Positions 37,820 to 46,066 of a stretch of 64,000 nucleotides of DNA are shown here, piece by piece. The notes under the pieces are model-generated. The model did not search any database, was not told the DNA's origin, and worked only from the letters and a program-made list of their open reading frames with translations. Source of the DNA: Pseudomonas sp. SCB32 (lineage in GTDB: Bacteria; Pseudomonadota; Gammaproteobacteria; Pseudomonadales; Pseudomonadaceae); contig NZ_CP045118.1 of assembly GCF_009189165.1 (NCBI RefSeq), positions 4,898,001 to 4,962,000 of the forward strand. The letters are read 5' to 3'. Position 1 is the first letter of the stretch; each line of letters opens with the position of its first letter. A program made the translations under genes and the position numbers.

Positions 37820-38854
37820 TCAGTGCCCCGAATACTCCCCGTAGAGAATCCGCTCGGCCAGCTTGTCGGCGACACGCGCCGGCGACAGGTGATCGGCCTG
37901 GGCGTGGGCGTAAACCTCGGTGAGCCGCTCGGCGATCCGTGACAGGTGCGCGGTGATGACCGGCAGCGACTCGCCCTGGTGCTGCAGCGCGACGTAGATC
38001 AGGCCGCCTGAGTTGATCACGTAGTCCGGCGCATAGAGTATTCCCCTCGCCTCCAGCTCATCGGCCACGTCCGGCTGCGCCAGCTGGTTGTTCGCCGCCC
38101 CCGCCACCGCCGCGCAGCGCAGGTGGCCAACCACCTGCGACGTGAGCACGCCACCCAAGCCGCACGGCGCAAGGATGTCGCACGGCGTGGTGAGCAACGC
38201 CTCGTTGGGCACCGGGCGCGCGCCCAGCTGCTCCACCGCCAATTGCACTTTCCCCGAATCGATGTCACTGACCAGCAGCTCCGCACCAGCGGCGACCAGG
38301 TGCTCGGCCAGCGCGTAGCCCACATGCCCCAACCCCTGGATGGCGACCCGCAGGCCGTCCAGGTCATCGCTGCCCAGACGCGCCTGGGCACTGGCGCGGA
38401 TGCCGGCGAACACCCCGAGCGCCGTGTGCGGCGAAGGGTCGCCGCCACTGGTGGTGCTGGTGACATGGCGGGTGTACTGGGCGATGCAGTCCATGTCCGC
38501 ACTGGAGGTGCCGCTGTCCACCGCGGTGATGTAGGCGCCGCCCAGGGCGTCGATGAAGCGGCCGAAGGCTTCGAACAGTTCGCCGCGATTGGCCACATGG
38601 GGTGGACGGATGATCACCGCCTTGCCGCCGCCCTGGCGCAACCCTGCCAGCGCGGCTTTGTAGCTCATGCCCTGGGCCAGCCGCGCCGCATCACGCAGGG
38701 CGGAGTCCTCGCTGGGATAGGGGAGATAGCGGCAGCCACCCAGCGCCGGCCCGAGCCGGGAATTGTGGATGGCGATGATGGCCTTGAGCCCCGTGGCCGG
38801 GTCCTGGGTAAGATGCAGCGACTCGAGCCGGGTGGCTTCCATCATGGCGAACAT
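37820..38854 (-). CDS. ldh: Leucine dehydrogenase (Glu/Leu/Phe/Val dehydrogenase family)
   Basis: 344 residues. Substrate lysines and glycine-rich loop: GPALGGCRY (about 35-43), MSYKAALAGLRQGGGKAVI (Lys 66 and the catalytic Lys 78), VDSGTSSADMD, then the NAD domain with GLGHVG (about 178-183) and AANNQLA. This is the leucine/valine dehydrogenase pattern, with oxidative deamination of branched-chain amino acids. I recall the orthologue as PAO1 ldh (PA3418). It is divergent from the SirB1-like gene. The first Met (MFAMMEATRLE) is followed by two more; MEATRLESL could be the real start. Confidence 0.9.
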   Translation of the reverse strand: MFAMMEATRLESLHLTQDPATGLKAIIAIHNSRLGPALGGCRYLPYPSEDSALRDAARLAQGMSYKAALAGLRQGGGKAVIIRPPHVANRGELFEAFGRFIDALGGAYITAVDSGTSSADMDCIAQYTRHVTSTTSGGDPSPHTALGVFAGIRASAQARLGSDDLDGLRVAIQGLGHVGYALAEHLVAAGAELLVSDIDSGKVQLAVEQLGARPVPNEALLTTPCDILAPCGLGGVLTSQVVGHLRCAAVAGAANNQLAQPDVADELEARGILYAPDYVINSGGLIYVALQHQGESLPVITAHLSRIAERLTEVYAHAQADHLSPARVADKLAERILYGEYSGH

Positions 38855-39006
38855 GGCGGCGCTCCCTTGCTAGTGACCGGGCGCCCTTGCTTCAGGGCCC
38901 TAACAGTATAGGCAGCGCACTGCACCCGCGTTTGCCCGCAACGAGCCAAGTGCTGGACGAGCGCAGCCCGCAACGGTTAAAACCGCAGGATCAGCCGGAG
39001 ACCGCC

Positions 39007-39816
39007 ATGAATCCGCGTCAAGCCTGCCTCGCCTGCCTCGCCCAGGAGCCACCGGCCCTGTTCGAGGCAGCATTGTGGATCGCCGCCGAGCACGAGCCGC
39101 AACAGAGCCCGGAACAGGCACGCCGCCTGCTTGACAGCCTGGCGCATCAGGTTGTGGTGGCGTTGCCGGTGGCCACCACCGATGCCGAGCGGGCCCAGGC
39201 ATTGCTCAGGCGCATGAGCGAACTGGGGTTTGCCGAAGACGACGAATTTCCCCTGCAGCCTCGCGCCGCCCTCCTTCCACGGGTACTGCAGCGACGCCAT
39301 GGCCAGCCGCTGTCGCTGGCGCTGATCGCCCTGGAGCTGGCGCGCCAGCAGGGCATTGCCCTGGTCGGCGTGAACTTCCCCGGACGCTTCCTGCTGCGCG
39401 TCCCCGGCGCAGATCACCTGCTCGACCCAGCCACCGGTCGCCGTCTCTACACCCGCGACTGCCGGGACCTGCTGGCGCGCCAACTGGGGCCGCTGGTGGA
39501 GCTGACCGCCGCGCATCTGCAAACCGCCAGCGCCGCCGAGATGCTGCAGCGCCTGTCACGTAATCTGCGGCAGCTGCACCTGGGCATCGGCGAGCCGCTC
39601 GCCGCGCTGAAGGACGCCCAGCGCGTGCTGGAACTGGGGCCGCCGAGCGTCAGCGATCACCTGGCCCGCGCCGACCTCTACCACACCCTGGAATGCCCGC
39701 AGGCCGAACGCTACGACCTGGAGCGGGCGATGCTGCTCAGCGACGACCCCGCCGAGCAGTTACGCCTGGCCCAGCGCCTGGCGGAGATCAGCGTGCCGCC
39801 CAAGGCCCTGCACTGA
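39007..39816 (+). CDS. SirB1-family transglutaminase-like/TPR protein
   Basis: 269 residues. An N-terminal helical part is followed by LPRVLQRRHGQPLSLALIALELARQQGI (the SirB1 core, about 93-120, shown here in part) and VGVNFPGRFLLRV, then a C-terminal repeat region (about 195-265) with TPR-like helices (LKDAQRVLELGP, LYHTLECPQAERYDLERA). SirB1/YchA proteins are of unknown biochemical function and are sometimes linked to protein synthesis genes. The ATG at 39007 has GGAG eight bases before it. Confidence 0.78.
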   Translation: MNPRQACLACLAQEPPALFEAALWIAAEHEPQQSPEQARRLLDSLAHQVVVALPVATTDAERAQALLRRMSELGFAEDDEFPLQPRAALLPRVLQRRHGQPLSLALIALELARQQGIALVGVNFPGRFLLRVPGADHLLDPATGRRLYTRDCRDLLARQLGPLVELTAAHLQTASAAEMLQRLSRNLRQLHLGIGEPLAALKDAQRVLELGPPSVSDHLARADLYHTLECPQAERYDLERAMLLSDDPAEQLRLAQRLAEISVPPKALH

Positions 39817-39961
39817 GCCCCGGACCGTCCGCAATACGCGCGTAATCTCCCGACACAAGCGCCGCGACAAGCTCCTGCTGGCGGCGCTGACACAGCGCCA
39901 TGACAGGCCTGGAGCATTGCCACTACCCGAACGCCGCTGTCTGGGGCAGACTTGGCACCCT

Positions 39962-40777
39962 ATGCAAGCCATCGACCAACGCCCCACCGACCGCCATCTC
40001 ACCGACCAGACCCGCGCGGTGGTCCTGCGCTATCACGAGTGCTGGAAGCATCGCGACCTCGAAGCGGTGCTCGCGCTCTACCATCCGCAGGTGGAGTACA
40101 ACGACTTCTTCCAGAACCGCCGCCTGGGACTCTCAGAGCTACGCGATTACGTGCTGGGCACCATGCCCAGCCGTCCGGAGGAGTTCCTCGACCACATCGA
40201 CCGCATCCGCGTGGATGGCGACACCGCGTTCATCCAGTACCGCATCGCCGTCACCCTCAGCGGACGCCTGGCGACCTTCCACTCCAGCGAAGCGATCACC
40301 GTGCGCGACGGCATGATCTGGCGGATCAACGAGTACGCCTCGGTGGTGCGCGAAGGCGTCGAGAACCGCTCGCAGATCAGCGATCCGCGCCCGGCCACCA
40401 GCCGCCTGGGTCTCTCGCCGCGCCAGCTGAGCCAGCTGGCCAACGACCTGGAACAGTACTTCAGCAAGAGCCAGCCGTACCTGGCGCCGGACCTGGACCT
40501 GACCCAGGTGGCCACCGCCACCGGCTACACCCGCAACCAGATTTCCTACCTGCTCAACCAGGTGATGGGGCTGAGCTTCTACCAGTACGTCAACCAGACG
40601 CGCCTCACCCACCTGCTCGACCAGCTTCGCCCACCATTGCCGGCGCGAATCGACGAACTGGCGTTCTCCGCCGGCTTCAACTCGCTGTCGGCCTTCTACC
40701 GCTGCTTCCGCCAGCACACCGGGCAGTCCCCGCGTGAATACCTGAAGCGTCTGCGCGACGAGCAGAACGACGCCTGA
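39962..40777 (+). CDS. AraC-type regulator with N-terminal SnoaL/NTF2-like domain
   Basis: 271 residues. The N-terminal half (about 15-130) is a SnoaL/NTF2-like fold (VVLRYHECWKHRDLEAVLAL, YHPQVEYND, then a beta-sheet ending DGMIWRINEYASVV). The C-terminal half (about 150-265) carries AraC helix-turn-helix units (LTQVATATGYTRNQISYLLNQ and IDELAFSAGFNSLSAFYRCFRQ) and a G-Q-S-P-R-E-Y-L end. Most AraC regulators have a cupin sensor, so a small-molecule pocket of NTF2 type is unusual. It lies upstream of the FAD oxidase/cupin pair on the same strand with a 113-base gap, and may regulate it. Confidence 0.83.
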   Translation: MQAIDQRPTDRHLTDQTRAVVLRYHECWKHRDLEAVLALYHPQVEYNDFFQNRRLGLSELRDYVLGTMPSRPEEFLDHIDRIRVDGDTAFIQYRIAVTLSGRLATFHSSEAITVRDGMIWRINEYASVVREGVENRSQISDPRPATSRLGLSPRQLSQLANDLEQYFSKSQPYLAPDLDLTQVATATGYTRNQISYLLNQVMGLSFYQYVNQTRLTHLLDQLRPPLPARIDELAFSAGFNSLSAFYRCFRQHTGQSPREYLKRLRDEQNDA

Positions 40778-40890
40778 CCGGCAGTTGCCGGCGGGCGCGC
40801 CGGCACTCCCCGCGTACCCGCGCAGACGACAGAACCCCGCGCCACCTCTAGGCTTGACGACATTCCCCCACTTCCCCTCCGGAGTCGTCT

Positions 40891-42312
40891 ATGTCGGCAT
40901 GGCGTCATATCAGTCTGTGGATGAACCAACTGGACGACGACCTCGTTCCGCGTCCTTCCCTGCAAGGCTCGCTGGATGTCGATGTGGCCATCGCCGGCGC
41001 CGGTTACACCGGACTGTGGACCGCCTATTACCTGAAGCAGCGCGCGCCGCAGCTGAAGATCGCCATCGTCGAGGCGGAAACCGCCGGCTTCGGCGCCTCC
41101 GGCCGCAATGGCGGCTGGCTGATGGGCAATATCCTCGGCGAGGACCGCCTGCTCGCCGGCCTCTCGCCGGAACAGCGACGCGCCTCCTACGACCTGCTGC
41201 ATGACATCCCCGACGAAGTCGCCCGTGTGCTCGAGCGCGAAGGCATCGACTGCGACTACCGCAAGGGCGGCGTGCTCTACACCGCCGCCCGTTACCCGGA
41301 ACAGGAAAAGCGCCTGCGCGACTACCTCGCGCACCTCTATGCCGAGGGCCTGACCGAGGACGATTACCGCTGGCTCACCACCAGCCAGCTCGCCGAACAG
41401 CTGCGCATTCCCAGCGCGCTGGGCGCCATCCACACCCCGCATTGCGCCACCATCAACCCGGCCAAGCTGGTTCGTGGCCTGGCCCGCGCCGTGGAGCGCC
41501 AGGGCGTGCAGATCTTCGAGAAGAGCCGCGTGACCCACTGGGCGCCGGGCCTGCTGCGCACCGACCAGGGCGAGCTGAAGGCCCACTGGGTGGTGCCGGC
41601 CATCGAGGGCTATGCCGCCGACCTGCCGCCGCTTGGCAACTACCAACTGCCGGTGCAGAGCCTGCTGGTGGCCACCGAGCCGCTGCCCGAATCGGTGTGG
41701 GCCGAGATCGGCCTGGAACAGGGTCAGGCCTTCAGCGAATTCAGCCGCCAGGTCACCTATGGCCAGCGCACCGCCGACAATCGCCTGGCCTTCGGCGCTC
41801 GCGGCGGCTACCGCTTCGGCGGCAAGCTGCGCACCGATTTCAGCCTGACCGACGATGAAGTGGGGCTGCGCCGCTACCTGTTCGGCGAACTCTTCCCGCG
41901 CCTGAAAGACGTACGCATCACCCACACCTGGGGCGGCAACCTGGGCATGGCGCGTCGCTTCCACCCGCACATGCTGATCGACCGTCGCAACGGCATCGCC
42001 CTCTCTGGCGGCTACGGCGGCGAAGGCGTCGGCGCCACCAACCTCGGCGGCCGCACCCTGGCCGACCTGATCCTCGGCCAGCACAGCGAACTGACCCGGC
42101 AACCCTGGGTGATCGACGACCGCAGCCTGCAGGACGGCCTGCGCGGCTGGGAGCCCGAGCCCTGCCGCTGGCTGGGCTACAACGCGATCATCCGCAGTTT
42201 CGTGCACGAAGACGAAGTGCTGGCCAACCCGCACAGCGCCCCGTGGCGCCGCCGCCTGGCGGAGAAAGTCGCCGCGACCATGGAAGGCCTGATGACCTGG
42301 AAGGTCGGCTGA
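40891..42312 (+). CDS. FAD-dependent amine oxidase, gamma-glutamylputrescine oxidase-like (DAO family)
   Basis: 473 residues. FAD-binding motif VAIAGAGYTGLWTAYYL (about 32-48), an acidic residue at the end of strand 2 (IVEAE), GASGRNGGWL (about 69-78), which is typical of PuuB/PauB-like oxidases, and a C-terminal GGYGGEGVGATNLGGRTLADLI that closes the FAD pocket. It probably oxidises an amine or amino-acid derivative to an aldehyde and ammonia with oxygen. A cupin gene follows 34 bases later, a pairing common for these oxidases. GGAGT lies before the ATG. Confidence 0.87.
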   Translation: MSAWRHISLWMNQLDDDLVPRPSLQGSLDVDVAIAGAGYTGLWTAYYLKQRAPQLKIAIVEAETAGFGASGRNGGWLMGNILGEDRLLAGLSPEQRRASYDLLHDIPDEVARVLEREGIDCDYRKGGVLYTAARYPEQEKRLRDYLAHLYAEGLTEDDYRWLTTSQLAEQLRIPSALGAIHTPHCATINPAKLVRGLARAVERQGVQIFEKSRVTHWAPGLLRTDQGELKAHWVVPAIEGYAADLPPLGNYQLPVQSLLVATEPLPESVWAEIGLEQGQAFSEFSRQVTYGQRTADNRLAFGARGGYRFGGKLRTDFSLTDDEVGLRRYLFGELFPRLKDVRITHTWGGNLGMARRFHPHMLIDRRNGIALSGGYGGEGVGATNLGGRTLADLILGQHSELTRQPWVIDDRSLQDGLRGWEPEPCRWLGYNAIIRSFVHEDEVLANPHSAPWRRRLAEKVAATMEGLMTWKVG

Positions 42313-42346
42313 TCAGCCGTTAGAAGAAACCCCACTGGAGCCCCGA

Positions 42347-42694
42347 ATGAAACTGACCCACCTGAAGAACACCCTGCACGCCGAACTCGGTGAAGCCAAC
42401 CCGGTCGCCGTGCCGCTGGGCGAGCCGGTGTCGGAAACCCGCGTGGAATCCATCGAGCGCACCGACCGCGTGGAAACCGGCATCTGGGAGTGCACCCCCG
42501 GCCGCTGGCGCCGCCAGATCGTCGAGCAGGAGTTCTGCCACTTCATCTCCGGCCGCGGCACCTTCACCCCGGACGGCGGCGAGACCATCGCCTTCCAGGC
42601 CGGCGACGCCTTCCTGCTGCCGCAGAACAGCCTGGGCGTGTGGGACATCCAGGAAACCGTGCGCAAGACCTACGTAATCATCCAGCGCGATTGA
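42347..42694 (+). CDS. Cupin-domain protein (DUF861 type)
   Basis: 115 residues: one (S)-ureidoglycine aminohydrolase-like cupin with ETGIWECTPGRWRRQIVEQE (about 45-64), FCHFISGRGTFTPDGG (His and Glu ligand region), and FQAGDAFLLPQNSLGVWDI. DUF861 proteins often accompany PuuB-type oxidases and are thought to act on or bind small amine intermediates. It forms a two-gene unit with the oxidase. A 35-base hairpin repeat follows 11 bases after the stop. Confidence 0.83.
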   Translation: MKLTHLKNTLHAELGEANPVAVPLGEPVSETRVESIERTDRVETGIWECTPGRWRRQIVEQEFCHFISGRGTFTPDGGETIAFQAGDAFLLPQNSLGVWDIQETVRKTYVIIQRD

Positions 42695-42705
42695 TCGACG
42701 TACCG

Positions 42706-42740
42706 TAGGGCGTACAACCGTTCGCGGTTGTACGCCGATA
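42706..42740. repeat. GGCGTACAACCG hairpin repeat, copy 2
   Basis: Identical to 31108-31142: 12-bp perfect stem with TTCG loop, GTAG before and AT after. It may terminate the oxidase-cupin transcript. A GAGCAAGCTCGCTCCTAC palindrome (about 42792-42810) lies in the same gap. Confidence 0.85.
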
Positions 42741-42861
42741 CACCTTCCGCCATCCGCGATCAGCAGCGAGGTCGGTGCCTCGACAAGTTCGCGAGCAAGC
42801 TCGCTCCTACGAAGAGCGGCGCGGCTTTCCTGCGGGACCGACGAGACGCTCAGCCCGATCC

Positions 42862-43629
42862 TCAAAACTCCCCGTGCCGCCCTTCCCCATCGGCAAACCG
42901 CTTGGCCCCGTTTACCGTCTCGCCGCTCTCGATCACGGCCATCCCGCCCTGGAACTCATTGGCCAGCGCCACATCGAAGGACAGGTTCCACTGCGTGAAG
43001 ACACTGGCGCGGTCGGCCAGCATGCAGCGCTGGGGAAACTCGGCGATCTCCCGCGCCAGCTCCTCGGCCGCCTCCAGTGCCTGCCCGCGCGGCACCACGC
43101 GGTTGGCCAGGCCCATCATCAGCGCTTCCTGCGCACTCACCGGACGGCCGGTGAGGATCATGTCCAGCGCCCGGCCCTGGCCGATGATGCGCGGCAGGCG
43201 CACGGTGCCGCCGTCGATCAGCGGCACACCGAAGCGCCGGCAGAACACCCCGCACACCGCGTCCTCGGCCATCACCCGCAGATCGGCCAGCAGCGCCAGC
43301 TCCAGCCCACCGGCCACCGCATAGCCCTCGATGGCTGCGATCAACGGCTTGGACAGCTGCATTCGGCTGGGGCCCATCGGTCCATCGCCTTCGGTTTCCA
43401 GGCGGTTGCGTCGCTCGCCGCCCTCGGCCACCGCCGCCAGATCGGCACCCGCGCAGAAGGTGCCGCCAGCGCCGGTGAGCACCGCGACCCGCGCCTCCTC
43501 GTCCTGCTCGAAATCGCGCAAGGCATCGGCCAACGCCTGGGCGGTGGGCAGGTCCACGGCATTGCGTACCGCAGGGCGGGCGATCACCAGGGTGGTCACC
43601 GGGCCGTTCCTCTCGATTATCACGCTCAT
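42862..43629 (-). CDS. Enoyl-CoA hydratase/isomerase (crotonase family)
   Basis: 255 residues. Oxyanion-hole stretches TFCAGADLAAVAE (about 59-71) and AIEGYAVAGGLELALLADL (about 100-118), followed by a segment with FGVPLIDGGTVRLPRIIG. The family's second catalytic Glu is replaced by Gly/Asp (DGG), so the usual hydratase pair is incomplete and another crotonase reaction is possible. It is followed on the same strand by no close partner; the SDR gene upstream is 150 bases away. Substrate unknown. Confidence 0.85.
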   Translation of the reverse strand: MSVIIERNGPVTTLVIARPAVRNAVDLPTAQALADALRDFEQDEEARVAVLTGAGGTFCAGADLAAVAEGGERRNRLETEGDGPMGPSRMQLSKPLIAAIEGYAVAGGLELALLADLRVMAEDAVCGVFCRRFGVPLIDGGTVRLPRIIGQGRALDMILTGRPVSAQEALMMGLANRVVPRGQALEAAEELAREIAEFPQRCMLADRASVFTQWNLSFDVALANEFQGGMAVIESGETVNGAKRFADGEGRHGEF

Positions 43630-43688
43630 GGCGAACTCCTCAGGGCCTGTTTACGGTCTAGCAGGCTGGCGCCGCCGGCACCAATGCA

Positions 43689-43715
43689 AAGGACCGGCTA
43701 CAAGCCGGCCCTTTC
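43689..43715 (-). terminator. Hairpin after the SDR gene, probable terminator
   Basis: Stem GGGCCGGC/GCCGGTCC (one G-T pair) with a 5-base loop, followed by TTTGC on the minus strand. It stands 65 bases beyond the SDR stop and before the crotonase start. Confidence 0.55.
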
Positions 43716-43779
43716 ACCTTACTGCGTCCGCCGCCACGGAACAGCCTCATTGGCTATTCCGCCGGTCAGGCTGGCCGGA

Positions 43780-44691
43780 TCAACCGACGTATTTCTGCAG
43801 GTTCGCCATCATCTCGCGAAGCGCTTCGACGTTGTCCTTCGGATGCGCGGCATTCTCGAAATCGCAGATCTGCGCAAAGTTCGCCGCCACGTCCTCGACG
43901 CTGAAGCCCTTGCGCGGGTCGAAGCCCACGCCCAGGCTACGCTCCCAGCGCACCTTGCCGATCCAGCCGCCACCCACTTCGAACAGGCCGGAGGTCTCCT
44001 GGCAGGCTTCGCTGCCCAGGTACACCACCAGCGGGCTGACCAGCTCGGGCTTGAGCTGCTCGAACACCTGCGGCGGAATCAGGCCTTCGGTCATGCGGGT
44101 GCCGCCGGTAGGGGCGATGGCATTGACGAAGATGTTGTTCTTGCGCCCTTCGATGGCCAGGTTGCGAGTCAGGCCATAGAGGCCCAGCTTGGCCATGCCG
44201 TAGTTGCTCTGGCCGAAGTTGCCGTAGATCCCTGAGGTGGACGAGGTGAAGATCACCCGGCCATAACCCTGCTCGCGCATGAACGGCCAGGCGGCGTGGG
44301 TCACCTTGTAGGCGCCCTCGACGTGGACCTTGTAGACCAGGTCCCAGTCGGCGTCTTCCATCTTGTGGAAGGTCTTGTCGCGCAGGATGCCGGCGTTGTT
44401 CACCACCACGTCGATGCGGCCGAATTCCTCCACCGCCTGGCGGACGATCTTCTCGCCGTCGGTCACCGAGTCATGGTTGGCGATGGCGGTGCCACCGGCT
44501 TCGCGGATTTCCGCCACCACGCGGTCGGCGGCCGAAGCGTTGGCGCCTTCACCGTGGGTGCTACCGCCCAGGTCGTTCACCACCACCTTGGCGCCGTGCT
44601 TGGCGAACAGCAACGCATGGGCGCGGCCGATACCGCCGCCAGCTCCGGTAACGATCACGACTCTTCCGTCGAAACGCAGGGCATCACTCAT
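43780..44691 (-). CDS. SDR-family (3R)-hydroxyacyl-CoA dehydrogenase (MFE2-type)
   Basis: 303 residues. TGAGGGIGRAHALLFA (about 15-30) with VVNDLGGSTHG, NNAGILRDKTFHKM, a catalytic Ser in FTSSTSGIYGNFGQSNYGMAK, and GLTRNLAIEGRKN. This sequence signature is that of the dehydrogenase domain of peroxisomal multifunctional enzyme 2 and its bacterial relatives acting on long or branched 3-hydroxyacyl-CoA. It extends about 50 residues beyond a core SDR (FDPRKGFSVEDVAANF), as these proteins do. With the crotonase gene next to it, acyl-CoA beta-oxidation is likely. Confidence 0.87.
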   Translation of the reverse strand: MSDALRFDGRVVIVTGAGGGIGRAHALLFAKHGAKVVVNDLGGSTHGEGANASAADRVVAEIREAGGTAIANHDSVTDGEKIVRQAVEEFGRIDVVVNNAGILRDKTFHKMEDADWDLVYKVHVEGAYKVTHAAWPFMREQGYGRVIFTSSTSGIYGNFGQSNYGMAKLGLYGLTRNLAIEGRKNNIFVNAIAPTGGTRMTEGLIPPQVFEQLKPELVSPLVVYLGSEACQETSGLFEVGGGWIGKVRWERSLGVGFDPRKGFSVEDVAANFAQICDFENAAHPKDNVEALREMMANLQKYVG

Positions 44692-44798
44692 GGTCGGGAC
44701 TCCAGGCAGGTCTGTTTTTTCCGGAGTGTCCGGCAGTCACGATTCGGTCACAAGCAAGACGATTGGGGCGAATGTTGCCCAATAAGGCCGGGGGATGA

Positions 44799-45092
44799 TC
44801 AGCGGATCGGCAGGTTCAGTTCCTCGCGCGGGCCGAGCTTGAACAGCCACCAGTCGTACTCGCTCCAGAACAGCAGCAGGCCGAAGGCCGGCAGCAGCGC
44901 CAGGACGCCCAGGGCGGCGGGAACCCAGTTCTGGATCATCCAGGCGTAATAGCAGCCGGCGGCGCAGACACCCACCAGCAGCAACAGCAGGGGGATGGCG
45001 ACGAAGGCGAAATCCCGGCGCAGGTTCAGCAGCGCCCGGTACAGCAGCGAACCCTGCGGCTGACGGACGGGAATGACGGATCTGAGTGGCAT
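44799..45092 (-). CDS. Small membrane protein, conserved hypothetical
   Basis: 97 residues with two adjacent membrane helices (IPLLLLLVGVCAAGCYYAW and WVPAALGVLALLPAFGLLLF). It has a basic N-terminal cytosolic stretch (MPLRSVIPVRQPQGSLLYRA) and a C-terminal tail KLGPREELNLPIR. I recognise no named family. It is convergent with nothing; it lies 107 bases before the SDR start on the same strand. Coding is supported by the clear topology and an ATG with GGAGG upstream. Confidence 0.65.
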   Translation of the reverse strand: MPLRSVIPVRQPQGSLLYRALLNLRRDFAFVAIPLLLLLVGVCAAGCYYAWMIQNWVPAALGVLALLPAFGLLLFWSEYDWWLFKLGPREELNLPIR

Positions 45093-45187
45093 GGCGGCCT
45101 CCGGCTGGACAAGGCCGGGAAGCTACCGCCGCCACGCGGAACCCAGCTATCAGCCGGTTCCGAATCTCCGGAAGGATCGATCCGTAC

Positions 45188-46066
45188 CTATCGAGCCCGC
45201 TCCTGTCGGAAGGCCAGATAGTGCTGTAGCACCTGCTCCGGCGCCTCGACCTGCGGGTAATGGCCGATGCCGGGAAGCTCGACGGTATCCGGCCTGGGGA
45301 TCAGCTCCCGGTAGCGCGCCACCATGTGCGCGCCGGAAATCGGGTCCAGCGGCCCGTCGATCACCCGCAGCGGCACCTGCGTGCGCTGCATGGCGCCGAC
45401 CCAGCGCTCGCGGTGCTCGCGGCGGTCGAGGATGTAGTGGATCAGTCGGTGCATCGCCTTCGGCCCATCGTTATGCCGGATCAGCTCCCAGAACGCATCC
45501 AGTTCCGCCTCAGACGGCTGGGTCGCCGGACCGAAGACCCTGGCGAAGTTGTGCGCCAGGCGCCGGCGATTGAACAGCCGGGCGAACAGGCCGCCCAGTG
45601 GGCTGAGCAGCAGCTTCTGCGACACCACCGCACGGTGGGTCTCCGGGAACAGGCCGCCGTTGAGGAACACGCAGGAGGCCAGGGCGAACCCGCCCTCCTC
45701 GTGCCGCGCCAGCAGTTCCTGGGCGACGCTGTTGCCGTAGTCGTGGACCAGCAGGTGAACCGGTTCGCGCAGGTCCAGATGGACCAGCAGCGCCTGTTGC
45801 AGGTCGGCCTGTTCGAGGATGCGGTAGTCGTGGCCGCGCGGCTTGGCCGAATCGCCGAAGCCGAGCATATCGCAGGCGATCACCCGGTAGCGCTCGGCCA
45901 GCGGGTGCCACAGGTAGTGCCAGTCCCAGGAGGCGGTGGGAAAGCCGTGGACCAGCAGCAGCGGCTCGCCGCTGCCGGCGCTCCAGTAGCGAATCTCGTG
46001 GCCGCGAAAGGTGAAGGAGGTGCCCTGCGCGCGCCAGTCGCGCAGGGCGATGCCAGGCAGGCCCAT
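45188..46066 (-). CDS. Alpha/beta hydrolase, epoxide hydrolase/haloalkane dehalogenase-like
   Basis: 292 residues from the ATG at 46066, which overlaps the stop of the aldolase gene (TGATG). Oxyanion motif LLVHGFPTASWDW (about 36-48), nucleophile elbow LLVHDYGNS (Asp as nucleophile, about 105-113), acid and late His in GIGHYPQVEAP (about 269-279), with a cap domain between. An Asp nucleophile (VHDYG) is the mark of epoxide hydrolases and dehalogenases, not serine esterases. Coupled translation with the class II aldolase suggests a shared pathway, but the substrate is not known. Confidence 0.86.
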   Translation of the reverse strand: MGLPGIALRDWRAQGTSFTFRGHEIRYWSAGSGEPLLLVHGFPTASWDWHYLWHPLAERYRVIACDMLGFGDSAKPRGHDYRILEQADLQQALLVHLDLREPVHLLVHDYGNSVAQELLARHEEGGFALASCVFLNGGLFPETHRAVVSQKLLLSPLGGLFARLFNRRRLAHNFARVFGPATQPSEAELDAFWELIRHNDGPKAMHRLIHYILDRREHRERWVGAMQRTQVPLRVIDGPLDPISGAHMVARYRELIPRPDTVELPGIGHYPQVEAPEQVLQHYLAFRQERAR

